From positions 4,552,258 through 4,616,257 of the forward strand of contig CAJINV010000007.1 in the NCBI GenBank assembly GCA_905178155.1: DNA of 64,000 nucleotides. The letters are read 5' to 3'. Below are positions 32,801 through 41,038 of the stretch, piece by piece. The number at the start of each line of letters is the position of its first letter. The first letter of the stretch is position 1. The translations under genes and the position numbers were made by a program. The stretch comes from Amoebophrya sp. A120 (Eukaryota > Sar > Dinophyceae > Syndiniales > Amoebophryaceae). Under the pieces are notes generated by a model. It was not told the origin of the DNA. It made no database searches and saw only the letters and a list, made by a program, of their open reading frames with translations.

Positions 32801-33247
32801 GGGTCTGGAAGATTGCTAGGTTTGTCATGCATATTTTGCATGAACCACGATGCCTGTAATGCATCGCCTAGCATCACAGATCTTGAGAGGGCTTTCTGAT
32901 GCGTAATCCGCATGGCAAATGCACTCCCCGCGTAGCACGAACTGGACTCCTTCTGCTGGTAATGCAATACAGATTTTTTTAGAATCCAGAGACAGCATGA
33001 CGAGTTCGCTCTCGTTGCAGTCTTCCAGCAGACCCAGACATATTTGCAATGCGTACTCGAAGGCGAGCTGCGACGGCAGCTCCACGGCGTGGAACGTCGC
33101 GCCCGCGTAGTTGCCGAAGCCGGCGGTCTCGCCCTTCGACGCTTTCAAGGGGTGACACATGGACACCTGCCGGTAGCTGAAGCACGGCCCACGCGTAGCT
33201 TTCTCTTTGGACAGAGAGTCCGAGAAAAAGTGACCCGTGCGAACCAT
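26895..33247 (-). CDS. Unknown 969-aa protein interrupted by fourteen introner elements
   Basis: ATG at 33247 (MVRTGHFFSDSLSKEKATRG), stop at 26895. After removing fourteen IEs, each with one 5-bp TSD copy, 2,910 nt remain, exactly 970 codons with stop. About 3.4 kb of 6.35 kb is IE. Every junction gives sensible sequence, for example LPSQLAF/EIHPTEND, KKTRKR/VSRYSTKAV, LDPSS/VERMLAF, VISNS/KAQDEER, GKMLSK/KQLEMDQ, VQSTK/GHSLFDL, LMVSKI/QTIYHK, DDTER/PILLYF, MNTSNK/PLVSHF, ANCF/PEFFQHYY, STELDL/NTKFMVD, GSSS/EFENYKK, QCFALE/CRVDYD, MRELV/RKMKQS. The protein looks mostly globular and soluble, with an acidic linker (VNKLDD region) and an Ala/Glu-rich stretch near 28550-28650. No family recognised, no signal peptide or membrane helix seen. 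Confidence 0.85.
27048..27198 (-). mobile_element. Introner element, family 2
   Basis: 151 bp, flanks ATAAC and CTAAC (4 of 5). Ends TATGAACTGCAAAAGTATCG and TATCCCGGGCAAAAGTATCG. Frame restored: RELV to RKMKQ. Confidence 0.92.
27658..27866 (-). mobile_element. Introner element, family with CCAAGAAAAWAACG ends
   Basis: 209 bp, TSD CCAGC (27653-27657 and 27867-27871). TIRs TATCCAAGAAAAAAACGGTG and TATCCAAGAAAATAACGCTG, then GTGTAA in both arms. Frame restored: FALE to CRVDY. Single copy of this TIR. Confidence 0.92.
27973..28122 (-). mobile_element. Introner element, family 2
   Basis: 150 bp, TSD TCGGA (27968-27972 and 28123-28127). Ends TATGCATTGCAAAAGTATCG and TATCCTGTGCAAAAGTATCG. Frame restored: GSSS to EFENYK. 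Confidence 0.95.
28754..29045 (-). mobile_element. Introner element, family 3 (AAAAACGTCCCCAC)
   Basis: 292 bp, flanks CAAGT and CAGGT (4 of 5). TIRs TATCCTAGGTAAAAACGTCC and TATCCTGGGTAAAAACGTCC. Interior related to the copy at 32421-32705. Frame restored: TELDL to NTKFM. Confidence 0.93.
29209..29357 (+). mobile_element. Introner element, family 2, reversed orientation
   Basis: 149 bp, TSD GGAAG (29204-29208 and 29358-29362). The TATCCTGTGCAAAAGTATCG end is on the left here, whereas most family 2 copies have it on the right. It is still removed cleanly: ANCF to PEFFQ in frame. Confidence 0.94.
29408..29673 (-). mobile_element. Introner element, family 1
   Basis: 266 bp, TSD GCTTG (29403-29407 and 29674-29678). 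Ends TATCAAATGCAAAAGTGTCT and TACCAAATGCAAAAATGTCT. Frame restored: NTSNK to PLVSH. Confidence 0.94.
29895..30003 (-). mobile_element. Introner element, shortest copy, family with ACCCATCC ends
   Basis: 109 bp, TSD GCCGC (29890-29894 and 30004-30008). TIRs TATCCACAGAAAAAAACCCA and TATCCAGGAAAAAACACCCA, followed by TCCA-ATCC; almost the whole element is TIR plus GCATGACAA words. Frame restored: DDTER to PILLY. Confidence 0.93.
30253..30514 (-). mobile_element. Introner element, family 1
   Basis: 262 bp, TSD AATCT (30248-30252 and 30515-30519). Ends TATGGATTGCAAAAATGTCT and TATCAAATGCAAAAATGATG. Frame restored: MVSKI to QTIYH. Confidence 0.94.
30687..30837 (-). mobile_element. Introner element, family 2
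   Basis: 151 bp, TSD CCTTC (30682-30686 and 30838-30842). Ends TATGAATTGCAAAAGTATCG and TATCCTGTGCAAAAGTATCG. Frame restored: VQSTK to GHSLF. Confidence 0.95.
30936..31252 (-). mobile_element. Introner element, family with CCCCTCCCCATATC ends
   Basis: 317 bp, TSD TCTTG (30931-30935 and 31253-31257). TIRs TATCGAAAAGAAAAATCACC and TATCGAAAGGAAAAAATCCC, continuing CCTCCCCATATC in both arms. Frame restored: KMLSK to KQLEM. Single copy of this TIR. Confidence 0.93.
31393..31938 (-). mobile_element. Composite introner element with nested inverted repeats and GC-rich core
   Basis: 546 bp, TSD CCTTG (31388-31392 and 31939-31943). Outer TIRs TATCCAAAAAAAAAATGTTA-type with AACA-TTTTCACT. Inside is a second inverted repeat, ACCCACGGACAACTAGCTA (about 31517-31535 and 31796-31814), then a third (AGCTAGCTAGGCT). 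The GC-rich core of about 185 bp has a 12-bp stem CCCTCGGCCCCA with a 2-nt loop. Frame restored: VISNS to KAQDE. Confidence 0.9.
32156..32366 (-). mobile_element. Introner element, family with AGTGYTACAGTTACAC ends
   Basis: 211 bp, TSD GAACT (32151-32155 and 32367-32371). TIRs TATCGCGAGAAAAAAGTGTT and TATCGCAAGAAAAAAGTGCT, then ACAGTTACACATT in both. Frame restored: LDPSS to VERML. Single copy of this TIR. Confidence 0.94.
32421..32705 (-). mobile_element. Introner element, family 3 (AAAAACGTCCCCAC)
   Basis: 285 bp, TSD CGCGC (32416-32420 and 32706-32710). Ends TATCCTGATTAAAAACGTCC and TATCCCGTGGAAAAACATCC. Frame restored: KKTRKR to VSRYST. Confidence 0.94.
32781..33055 (-). mobile_element. 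Introner element, family 1
   Basis: 275 bp, TSD CTCGA (32776-32780 and 33056-33060). Ends TATCAAATGCAAATATGTCT and TACGCATTGCAAATATGTCT. Frame restored: QLAF to EIHPT. Confidence 0.94.
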
Positions 33248-34199
33248 GGCGAAGTGAGTCCGATTTGGTTTTGTTTTTCCGAAGTAGTAACAGGGATGAT
33301 GTAGTCTACTTGGCGTCTATACAATTCTTACGCTTAGTACCGTTTTTTTGGAAAGATGGAGAAGATGGGTATCGATGCAACAGCTCGATAGTTTGATGAA
33401 AAGCAATGAGCAGGACGGCAGAAAAATGCAAACAATGTTGAGTAATAACTGCTGTACCTGGAGTTCGTGTTTTGAAGCTCAAAAAGTTAACAGGTTCAAC
33501 AGAATAAAAGCCAGCGAGAAGTAGATTGAACAGGTGAAGCAGAGTAGTAACCAATTTCAGGACGACACACCAGAACGATGACACCAACAACGAGCACGAC
33601 GAGATTGGAATTGCGGAGGCAAGAAAAAGAATGAACGAATTTTCTATACGAGCTGTGAACGAACGACAACGAATGACGCCAAACTGTCTTTTGTGGATTA
33701 CTTAAGAAAGATTTTGTCGTGCAGAACGACCTGTTGGTTTCAAAAAGAAAGCGCAAATAGGAGCGAACAATTCTGATTTTGCTCTTCTTGATTTTCTTGT
33801 CCCGTTAGTTTTTCCGGCACGAGAGATTACAAACACAATATGTGCGTTCAGAGCGAAAAATATCGTACAGAGCGAAAATTTTCTGTTTGGAGAACAGCCG
33901 GATTCTGGCGTGAAGATCAAAGTGACCAAAAGTCGCAAACTTCTACATGTGTTGGTGTTGCCGCTATTCTGAAGACGGTAAATCACCGTATACTAAAAAG
34001 ACTGAGCATGCTGATACACCGGCTGGCTCGTCGAGTTCTAGTTTTACTCCTCCTTTGCTCTGAGGTGGTGAGAAATCCGGATGTAAAGTCGGACGACGGA
34101 GACATACCGCACAACAAGAACTCATCTGCAAGAAAGAGCTACTATGTGGTCTTCTGCTGCAGACACCAGCAGAAGTTGCCCTCCATATCAATTTCAGAC
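33248..34199. other. Intergenic stretch between minus-strand genes
   Basis: About 950 bp upstream of the ATG at 33247. It holds several short frames, including a plus-strand one with a signal-peptide-like segment (MLIHRLARRVLVLLLLCSEV, about 34008) that overlaps the 3' end of the next gene. None is well supported. No IE or repeat seen. Confidence 0.35.
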
Positions 34200-36113
34200 T
34201 TATCCCTTTTTCAGGAACCCCAAGTAGACTGAAATGTCATCCGGCGTTCCCTTCTGCCAGCCGCAGCTACCGTCCCCGGCGTTGACGACTAATTGCAGCC
34301 CCTCCGCGTTGTAGCAGGCGTGGTACAGGTACTTAATGGAGTCGTCCCCGCTTTCGTTCGAGTACACTTCTGGTGGCTGCGCAAAGGGGTAGGCCATGTT
34401 CGCCACGCACGGTCCGGTCCACGTCGCTTTCGCCAAAGCCTCGCTGACCATGTACTCGCCTTCTCTCGGTTTGTCCTCTATGCCACCCAGGTTGATCCCC
34501 GGTTTGGTTAGCAGCAAGTTTTGTTCCTCCGTTAGCTTGAACGCATACTGCTCTTGTTCCTTCGCGGGGATGTTGAAGGGGCCGATCGAAAAAGGGTAGC
34601 CCGCCGCCAACCGGTTCAAGGGCCACTTCACGTTTTCCCGCAAGCGCACGTAGTGTGTGTCGTCGGAGCTGATGAAAATGGTGTCCGCGGTTTTGGCGAG
34701 GTCTTTTAGCTGCGTCCAGTTTTGGCAGGTCGGGTCGAGCATTTGACCCCCGGTTTGTGCCTCCGACTGGTCGCGGCCGAAAATGCAGACAAAGTCGTAC
34801 TTTTCCGTGTCGACTGCCAGGGGGGAACTAGCCTGCGACGCCTGGGACAACTGGGATTTCGGGGACAACGCGTCGAGGTTCTGCGGGTCGTGATCCAATT
34901 CCTGTTGCTCTGGGTCGTTAGCCGTCGTGGCATCTGCTCCGCCTAATGGAAGAGGAGAGAGTTTCTGCTCTTCCTTATCGTCCTCGCGATAGTTCCGCTG
35001 GAAAAACCAGCCGGGCGTCTGGTCGTCCTGTGGCTCGTTCATTTCGACTGCTTCTTTATCTTCCTGATTGTTGTTTAACGTCCTGATTTCCATCTCGCGA
35101 TACTTTCTTTGAAAAAACCAGCCGGGAACGCTCGTAGCGTGCGCTTTCAACACTTCTGCGTTGACCGAGCTGGCGTTGCTCCGGTTTGTGTCTATCGCAG
35201 CGGGGTTGGACGAGGACTCTTTTTGCGAAGTCTCCAAGTCCAGCGAGTTCATCAGGTCCGTGACAAAAATCGGGGGCGTTATCTTCATCACTGGGGACTT
35301 TGGCGGTACCGGGTAGTCGTGACGTGGCATTTTCTCATACCAGTCGTCCTTCCGAAGGATTTCGTCCTCCTCCTCCAACAGCGTGACGCGCGGGAGCTTC
35401 GGGCCGGATGGGGCTTCGTTCGGCATTTTAGAAGCAGTGCTCTCATCTACTTCGACCGGTGGCGTTGCAGGCTTCTCCGGGACGTAGCCGACTTCCCCGG
35501 GGTAAAAGGTGATTTTCGAAACCGGGTACTGGGGGTAAGCGGACTTTTTGCTCACAGTGGATTTCACACTCAAAGTTGGTGACAGGGGCGGCTGTTCTTG
35601 CTCTTGGTCGTGTACAGCTTGTTGCTGTTGTGCATCATATACATGCTGCTGGTCCGTTATTATATCTGGTTCGCCCGCCCCTGCTATAATTTCCGCCGGG
35701 GCGGAAGCTGATATCGCTTGTGCTTGTCCTGGCACTTGGCTCGTCGCACCACGAGTGGCTTCATCTTCCTCCTCTTCTCCCACCAGCGCCGTCCAGTTGT
35801 CCCTTGTCCGCAGCAAAGCCTCTTCCTCGTTGGCGAAGTTCCGTCTACCGCTTGGGCCGGCGCCCACTTCCCGGTCGTACAAGACGTTCTTGTACAGATT
35901 TTCCCGCTCCACGGCCAAGAAGTCGTCCAGTAATTTCTTCCGCTCCGCCGGGCCGTACAGCGCATCTAATACCGAAGCCTTCGGAGGAACGAAGTCGGAC
36001 GTCGCGTCCAGCGGACGGGCGAGCTCGTTGCGCAGCGACTCGCCCATCGTGGGGCCGTTCCACCCCGAAAGGCCCAACTCGTAGGTGGTCAGGGCTGTGA
36101 TAATTGTGTTCAT
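34200..36113 (-). CDS. Hypothetical 637-aa protein with duplicated PGWFFQR motif
   Basis: ATG at 36113, single exon. N-terminal 110 residues are partly ordered; the centre (about 110-420) is acidic, Gln/Pro/Ser-rich and likely disordered. Two near-identical boxes, PGWFFQRKYRE and PGWFFQRNYRE, lie about 40 residues apart near residues 335-385 and could be a linear binding motif. The last 200 residues look folded: KYDFVCIFGRDQSEAQTGG, DTIFISSDDTHYVRLRENVK, and a Gly-rich end with GDGSCGWQKGTPDDISVYLG. No known domain recognised. No IE although its left neighbour has fourteen. Confidence 0.8.
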   Translation of the reverse strand: MNTIITALTTYELGLSGWNGPTMGESLRNELARPLDATSDFVPPKASVLDALYGPAERKKLLDDFLAVERENLYKNVLYDREVGAGPSGRRNFANEEEALLRTRDNWTALVGEEEEDEATRGATSQVPGQAQAISASAPAEIIAGAGEPDIITDQQHVYDAQQQQAVHDQEQEQPPLSPTLSVKSTVSKKSAYPQYPVSKITFYPGEVGYVPEKPATPPVEVDESTASKMPNEAPSGPKLPRVTLLEEEDEILRKDDWYEKMPRHDYPVPPKSPVMKITPPIFVTDLMNSLDLETSQKESSSNPAAIDTNRSNASSVNAEVLKAHATSVPGWFFQRKYREMEIRTLNNNQEDKEAVEMNEPQDDQTPGWFFQRNYREDDKEEQKLSPLPLGGADATTANDPEQQELDHDPQNLDALSPKSQLSQASQASSPLAVDTEKYDFVCIFGRDQSEAQTGGQMLDPTCQNWTQLKDLAKTADTIFISSDDTHYVRLRENVKWPLNRLAAGYPFSIGPFNIPAKEQEQYAFKLTEEQNLLLTKPGINLGGIEDKPREGEYMVSEALAKATWTGPCVANMAYPFAQPPEVYSNESGDDSIKYLYHACYNAEGLQLVVNAGDGSCGWQKGTPDDISVYLGFLKKG

Positions 36114-36250
36114 GATTTTTTTGTTAGATTTGGAGCAGTGGCAGTACTAGAGCCGTCACCTTCATTTTTCTTTCTAGGCATGTTCGCTAATTTAGGTCGT
36201 GGTGCTTGCAACTAGTTCACGAAGATTGGCGCAAAAAGATTTTTACAGTC

Positions 36251-38853
36251 TCAGAAATTGAAATAGATACCTCTCGCCTCTTTCACCGGTGAATTGAGGA
36301 CGGTGTTGATGCCCATGAAATCTTCGTACAATGCTCTTTGGTGCTGGAGCTGCACGTTATGCGCTTCGCGTTTTAACCCGTCCATCTGCACGCGAATGTC
36401 CACCCGCTGCTGTTTCGACTGCTCCTTCAAGCCATCCAGTTCCTGCTGCATGGACTCGTTGTTCGCCTTGTGCAGCCGGAGAATCTGCGACTCCCGACTC
36501 GCGACGAGGTCGGACGTCTTCAGTCGCAAGTGGCTGTAGGGATCATTGTTCTGGTTTGCTGCTCGGCTCTGCAAGGGACTGTAGTGCCGGGCGTTTGTGA
36601 CCGGGAAGGGAGAGGAAGGTGCTGTTGGTAGTTGTCCTTTATTTATTATTCGGTCTCCCCCTGCTTGTTCCTCTTCGCGAAGACTTGCGATCGTACCCTG
36701 CAGCATGCTGTGGTACTCTTCCTGCATTTGGCCGTCCCGAGCCAACGCCGAGCCAAATTTTGGGTAGGCGTCCGGAAACCGCTCGTGGTGAAAGAACGAA
36801 ACCTTCGGCGGCCCGACGGTCGTATCAACAAACGGGGGCCGCAGGTTCACGTAGTCGTTCTCCCACTCGTCGCGCAACTTCTCGTACTCCAACTGCCTTT
36901 TCTCGGTACTCACATCGTAGGGTCGCTGGTCGTTCACGTCCCGGCCCATCGGCTTGGACTCCGACCGCATGTCGCTGTCGGTCACGACGTTGAACTCGTT
37001 TCGCAGGTACAAATCTGCCTCCGACGGCGGGGAGTGCAGAACCTTCGTGTTCCCCCGGGAGGGCGGCGGGGTCCCGTCCGGCGTTTTCTGTACGTTATTG
37101 GCCTTCTTCCAGGCTGCCCACTCCGCGTCAATGTCGATCTTTTTCTTCTTTGTGCTGGATGCGGCGGTCTTGTGCTGGTGCTGCGTTGGTGATGAAGTAG
37201 ATGTGTTGCTGGTTTTTGACGCCGGCCCCTTTGTTGGCGTAGTAGTTGCACTAGTCTTGCTCTTTCTGCTCGCGGAAGGACCTCCGCTCGCTGTAGCTAC
37301 CATGGGAGAAAGAGACGATGCAAACGCGTTATTATTTCCCGGCTTCCCTTGCTCAACACCTGTGGACGTTTGCGTGTTTTTCCCTTTCCGCATCTCCATC
37401 TCGTACTTCCGGACCATTTCCTCGCGTTCGAGCACGATTTTTCGGTCCAGCTGCTCTTGCTCCTGCTTCTCCCGGTGCTTTTCCAGTTCCTTGCGCAGGC
37501 GCTTCTCCTGGATCTGCCGACTCAGCTCCGTCTGGAGCTCTTTCTGCACGATCTGCGACCGTTTCGGGCTGCTGTACACCCCCAACCCGGCGAACAAGCC
37601 CGGGCCGAACTCCTTCCCCGGCCCGGCAAACATCTGCACCTGGAAGTCGTCCCGCGTGTTGCGATTCTCGAACGGGTCAAACGTCCTGCGGTTCTGGTTC
37701 TGGTGCGCGAAGGAGGTCTTCGGCGAGTGACTGCGGGGAGACCGGGACCGCGGGGACTGCGGTCGGGAGGCGTTCTGGACTTGTTGATACTGCTCTTCAT
37801 ACGTGTACAGATTTTGCACCATTTGCTGGTCTACTTCTACCCCACCTCCGGCTGGCGACAAAGGTCTTGCGGACGCCGGCCCGGGAGCAGGGGAGTGATA
37901 CTGACTACCGCCCCCGTATTCGCTGTTGCTGTATACCGCCTCCTTGCTGCTATCGTAGGGCCGCCCGGCCGGAATGTCGCCCTCGGTGAGCAGGGGGGAA
38001 ATTTTGTACCCCCGGTCCCGGTTGTTCCAGCCTCGGTTGTGTTTGAACCCGTCTTCGGGCGAGGCTTGTAGGTGTTGCTTTTCCAACTCGATTTCCCTCC
38101 TTCGCTGCTCCTTCTCCTTCTTCTTTTTCTCCGCGATCTGTCGCTCCAGCTCCAACCGGTACAGCTGCTGCTTTTTCGCCAGCAGATCCGCTTGCACGTT
38201 GGACATGGAAGGGGAGGCCGGGTTCACCGGCAGGGCGCCAGGCACGTGGCGGTTGGAGGAGGTGCCGTAGGTGGAGCCGATTTGAGACCTGTGAGGTATG
38301 TAATGGTAAAATATTGGTAAAATGACCGTTTTTTTTACTTACTATGTTTTGCCGTGGCCGGCGTGTGGTGGTCATTTTCGCCCTTTGATTTACGTTTTTT
38401 ACTCGCAAGATATTAGAGCTGCATTTTGATTTTTCATTTTTGCGTTCATGATTCTAATTCTGCAACAAGTTTGAAACACAAACAGTGTCGAGAAACACAT
38501 TCATCTATGTACCTTCGCATCGTGTTGCTAAACGCCAAATCCGTGTTTTCGCCCTTGGGCCGGGGCCTGGGCGACTGCGTGTGGATTCCAAGCTCCATGA
38601 TCCCGCCGCGACCCTGCCACTGCTGCTTCCGGAGGTCGTCCTCCAGTTCTAATCTGTACCGGTCGAGCGAATCTGGGTTTTGTTGGTCTAGCTCGGAGCC
38701 CGCAATGAAGGTCATTTTGCTGTGGTGTTGATGCTCCCCGGGAGGCGCTGGAGAGCGAGAGCTCGTCGTGTTTTTGCTGGCAGAGTTGTTGTACACATGC
38801 CCGCGACGCGGCGTATACCGCGTCCAAGGCTGGCTACTCGAAGCGCTGTGCAT
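36251..38853 (-). CDS. Coiled-coil protein, 792 aa, one canonical intron
   Basis: ATG at 38853. Exons 38853-38513 and 38288-36251 sum to 2,379 nt, divisible by three. Exon 1 has a DRYRLELEDDLRKQQWQGRG box; exon 2 opens with LAKKQQLYRLELERQIAEKK and later has IVQKELQTELSRQIQEKRLR. These repeats of the form (Q/Y)xxELxxQIxEKK followed by Lys/Glu-rich helix resemble segments seen in centrosome/cilium proteins such as CSPP1, but that is a resemblance, not an assignment. The C terminus (SHLRLKTSDLVASRESQI and on) is another long helix. A cytoskeletal or basal-body role is plausible for a flagellated protist. Confidence 0.8.
38289..38512 (-). other. Canonical GT-AG intron, 224 nt
   Basis: Donor GCGAAG/GTACATAG, acceptor TACCTCACAG/GTCTCAAA on the minus strand. 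Joins SNTMRR to SQIGSTYG in phase. No TIR or TSD. Confidence 0.85.
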
Positions 38854-39565
38854 AGTTGACTCGTCTATGACAATGATTCGTCAGTGCTTTATTTTCAGGG
38901 TACATGACAGGACACGACGAGATGAGCGTGATCCTGCTTCTGTGAGAGCGTCATAAGCACTGCTCTTGCAGCTCAACTTAGATGCTAGAAGCAGTGGTCG
39001 CTACGTGGCAGTGGTTGGATTGAATGTCAAAGGGTAGGTGCGCCTTTTTGGAGAAACAACAAGGGGATCATGTTCGTATATTTCAGTGAAGCTGAGTGCC
39101 GGGAAAAAAGTTACCCAAAAATGGCTTTACTTTTATTTAGAAGTGAGCCCAGGAAGATTTGGGCTGCTTGTTCAGTGTATCAAAAACAACGACGCAACGG
39201 CTTGGCACGACTAGCTTTTGAACGATGAATTTATTTATTGGACGAAACAGAAACTATCTTTTGCACGACATGATAAATGTCCGAATTTGTCTTTGCACGA
39301 CCAGCACGGTGAGACCAATCTGAAAGACTTAGACTTGCAAAAATGGAGCTCGGGTTCACTTTTTAACTTTTGTAGTTAGTAGTACGTTACCGTTTGCAAT
39401 GAAAAAAGTTATTTTGGTAAACAGAAACTTCAACAGCCTGCGCGCTTCGGCACCGACAAGGGCCACTTCGGCACCGACATGTCAATCTAAGGCTGACCGG
39501 CCGACCGAAAAGAGGAGCGAGTTGTGTAGTGCTCAGTGCGACCCACTGTTTTTACAACCGAAAAA
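38854..39565. promoter_or_regulatory. Divergent intergenic region
   Basis: About 700 bp between the minus-strand start at 38853 and a possible plus-strand start at 39566. AT-rich with no recognisable element. The short duplicated phrase CGGCACCGACA/TCGGCACCGACA occurs near 39450-39478. Confidence 0.3.
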
Positions 39566-39799
39566 ATGAGTGGAGCGGCTTCCCAGCTCGTTCGCAAACA
39601 CTTCCAAGAGGACTCAGACCAAAGGACAAAAATGACAGAGCAACCGAAAGATGAACGTGGTGGAGAGAGCATAGCTGTTGCAGATTCGGCACATGAAAAA
39701 ACAGCACAGGTTTTGTTTCGATTTCAGCTCACCGCTGGATACATATTTTCGCTTCTTTTTATTTCTGCACCTGTCGCTGTAAGATTTCTAGAAATATGA
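39566..39799 (+). CDS. Possible small membrane protein, 77 aa
   Basis: The ATG at 39566 follows AAAAA. The first 48 residues are hydrophilic (MSGAASQLVRKHFQEDSDQR and so on), then a hydrophobic segment LTAGYIFSLLFISAPVAVRF forms a likely single membrane helix near the C terminus, giving a tail-anchored layout. It is convergent with the 132-aa gene ending at 39825. No homologue recognised, and the composition is not conclusive. Confidence 0.4.
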   Translation: MSGAASQLVRKHFQEDSDQRTKMTEQPKDERGGESIAVADSAHEKTAQVLFRFQLTAGYIFSLLFISAPVAVRFLEI

Positions 39800-39824
39800 A
39801 GATTTTGCGCAAAAAAAGTCCTCT

Positions 39825-40490
39825 TCACACAAAACTGCGAACGTATTTGATTCCTTTCGCCTTCAACAAGTGATGTCCGGACTCTACATGTTCCCCGCCC
39901 AGACTGTGGATCAAGTGTTCGGGTCTCCTAAGCCCGCGATTCCGCATGTCCTGGTTGTGCACGGAACTCATGTTGCAGTACTTTGCCCGGTATCAAATGC
40001 AAAAATGTCTGGGCCTGGAACTTTGCTCGACTTGTCATCCAGGTTTTCCATGACCCATGTGATCTGTAACGCAGAACCTAGCATAACAGATTTCGCGAGA
40101 TCACTGTCATGCCTGTCCTGCATTGGAAATTGCCTCTCAACTTAATCAAAAGTGGGTAGCATTTGGTAATCACGCAACACAGATTTTTGCGTGGTTCAGA
40201 TTTAGCATGACAAGTTCCAACCTTCCAGACCCAGACATTTTTGCAATTCATACCCGGTCCCGGTCCGGCCGCAGGTTCCCGGGCGTTTGCGGATACCGCG
40301 GAAATCCGTACCGATCCAGATGCGCCGGGTGCGTAAACCGGCTCGCTTCCTGGAAGGGCTGATTGCACAGCCACTCCGAGATAGACTTGTCCTCCCAGTC
40401 CCACGTGTTTTTTTTGTACTTCCGGAGCCGCTTGCACCAATTTTCCCGGTGCCCGGGGCGGATGAAAAGAACACGGGATGAGTGGAGCAT
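39825..40490 (-). CDS. Small basic protein, 132 aa, one introner element
   Basis: ATG at 40490. Exons 40490-40253 and 39985-39825 total 399 nt, divisible by three. The sequence is basic and Trp/Arg/His-rich: MLHSSRVLFIRPGHRENWCK, RLRKYKKNTWDWEDKSISEW, ending AKGIKYVRSFV. Size and charge would suit a mitochondrial ribosomal or RNA-binding protein, but I recognise no family. The stop becomes visible only after the IE is removed. Confidence 0.7.
39991..40252 (-). mobile_element. Introner element, family 1
   Basis: 262 bp, TSD CCCGG (39986-39990 and 40253-40257). Ends TATCAAATGCAAAAATGTCT and TATGAATTGCAAAAATGTCT. Frame restored: PDRDR to AKYCNMS. Confidence 0.94.
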
Positions 40491-41038
40491 GATTGGGTGG
40501 AAGAAGTACTAGTTCCAAAATGTTAATAGAAACTGCACGAGGAAGGAGCGTTCATGATCGCGGAACTTGCGAAAGATAGAACAAAAAACGTTATTACTCA
40601 ACTTGAAGATCATCTACATCCCAGCTTGTAACTCCACCAAGGAAGGAAAGCCAGGAGGATGCAGCAAACACAATTGTCTGACGCGGTGTAGTGTTGAAGA
40701 AAATGAACAAAATGAAAATGTTGGGGTGGTGCGCGTTGCCGTTGGCTGTAGTACAGACATAAAACGAAAAACCAATGAACACCACTTCATTTGCAGCAAG
40801 CGGCACCACTTCATCTAACCCAGCGTTTACGTCGCTTCCTCCCCGCGATTTTGCTTTGTGTGATTCATTCCATGTACTGTCCAATGAGAAATCGACTAGT
40901 CCACTTCGTGCGCGTGGTTGGCCGTGGATACTGTATTTTTCGAAAGTTTATTCCGTTTTCGTTCCCCCGGAAAAAAAAAAAACTAGAACTAGGAAAAGGA
41001 AAAACCGAAATCGCGACTCAACTTCTAAATCTTGAGTT
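40491..41038. other. Intergenic stretch, no supported gene
   Basis: About 550 bp between the 132-aa gene start and the 527-aa gene end. Overlapping short frames on both strands without coding character; a poly-A run near 40973-40982. Confidence 0.4.
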
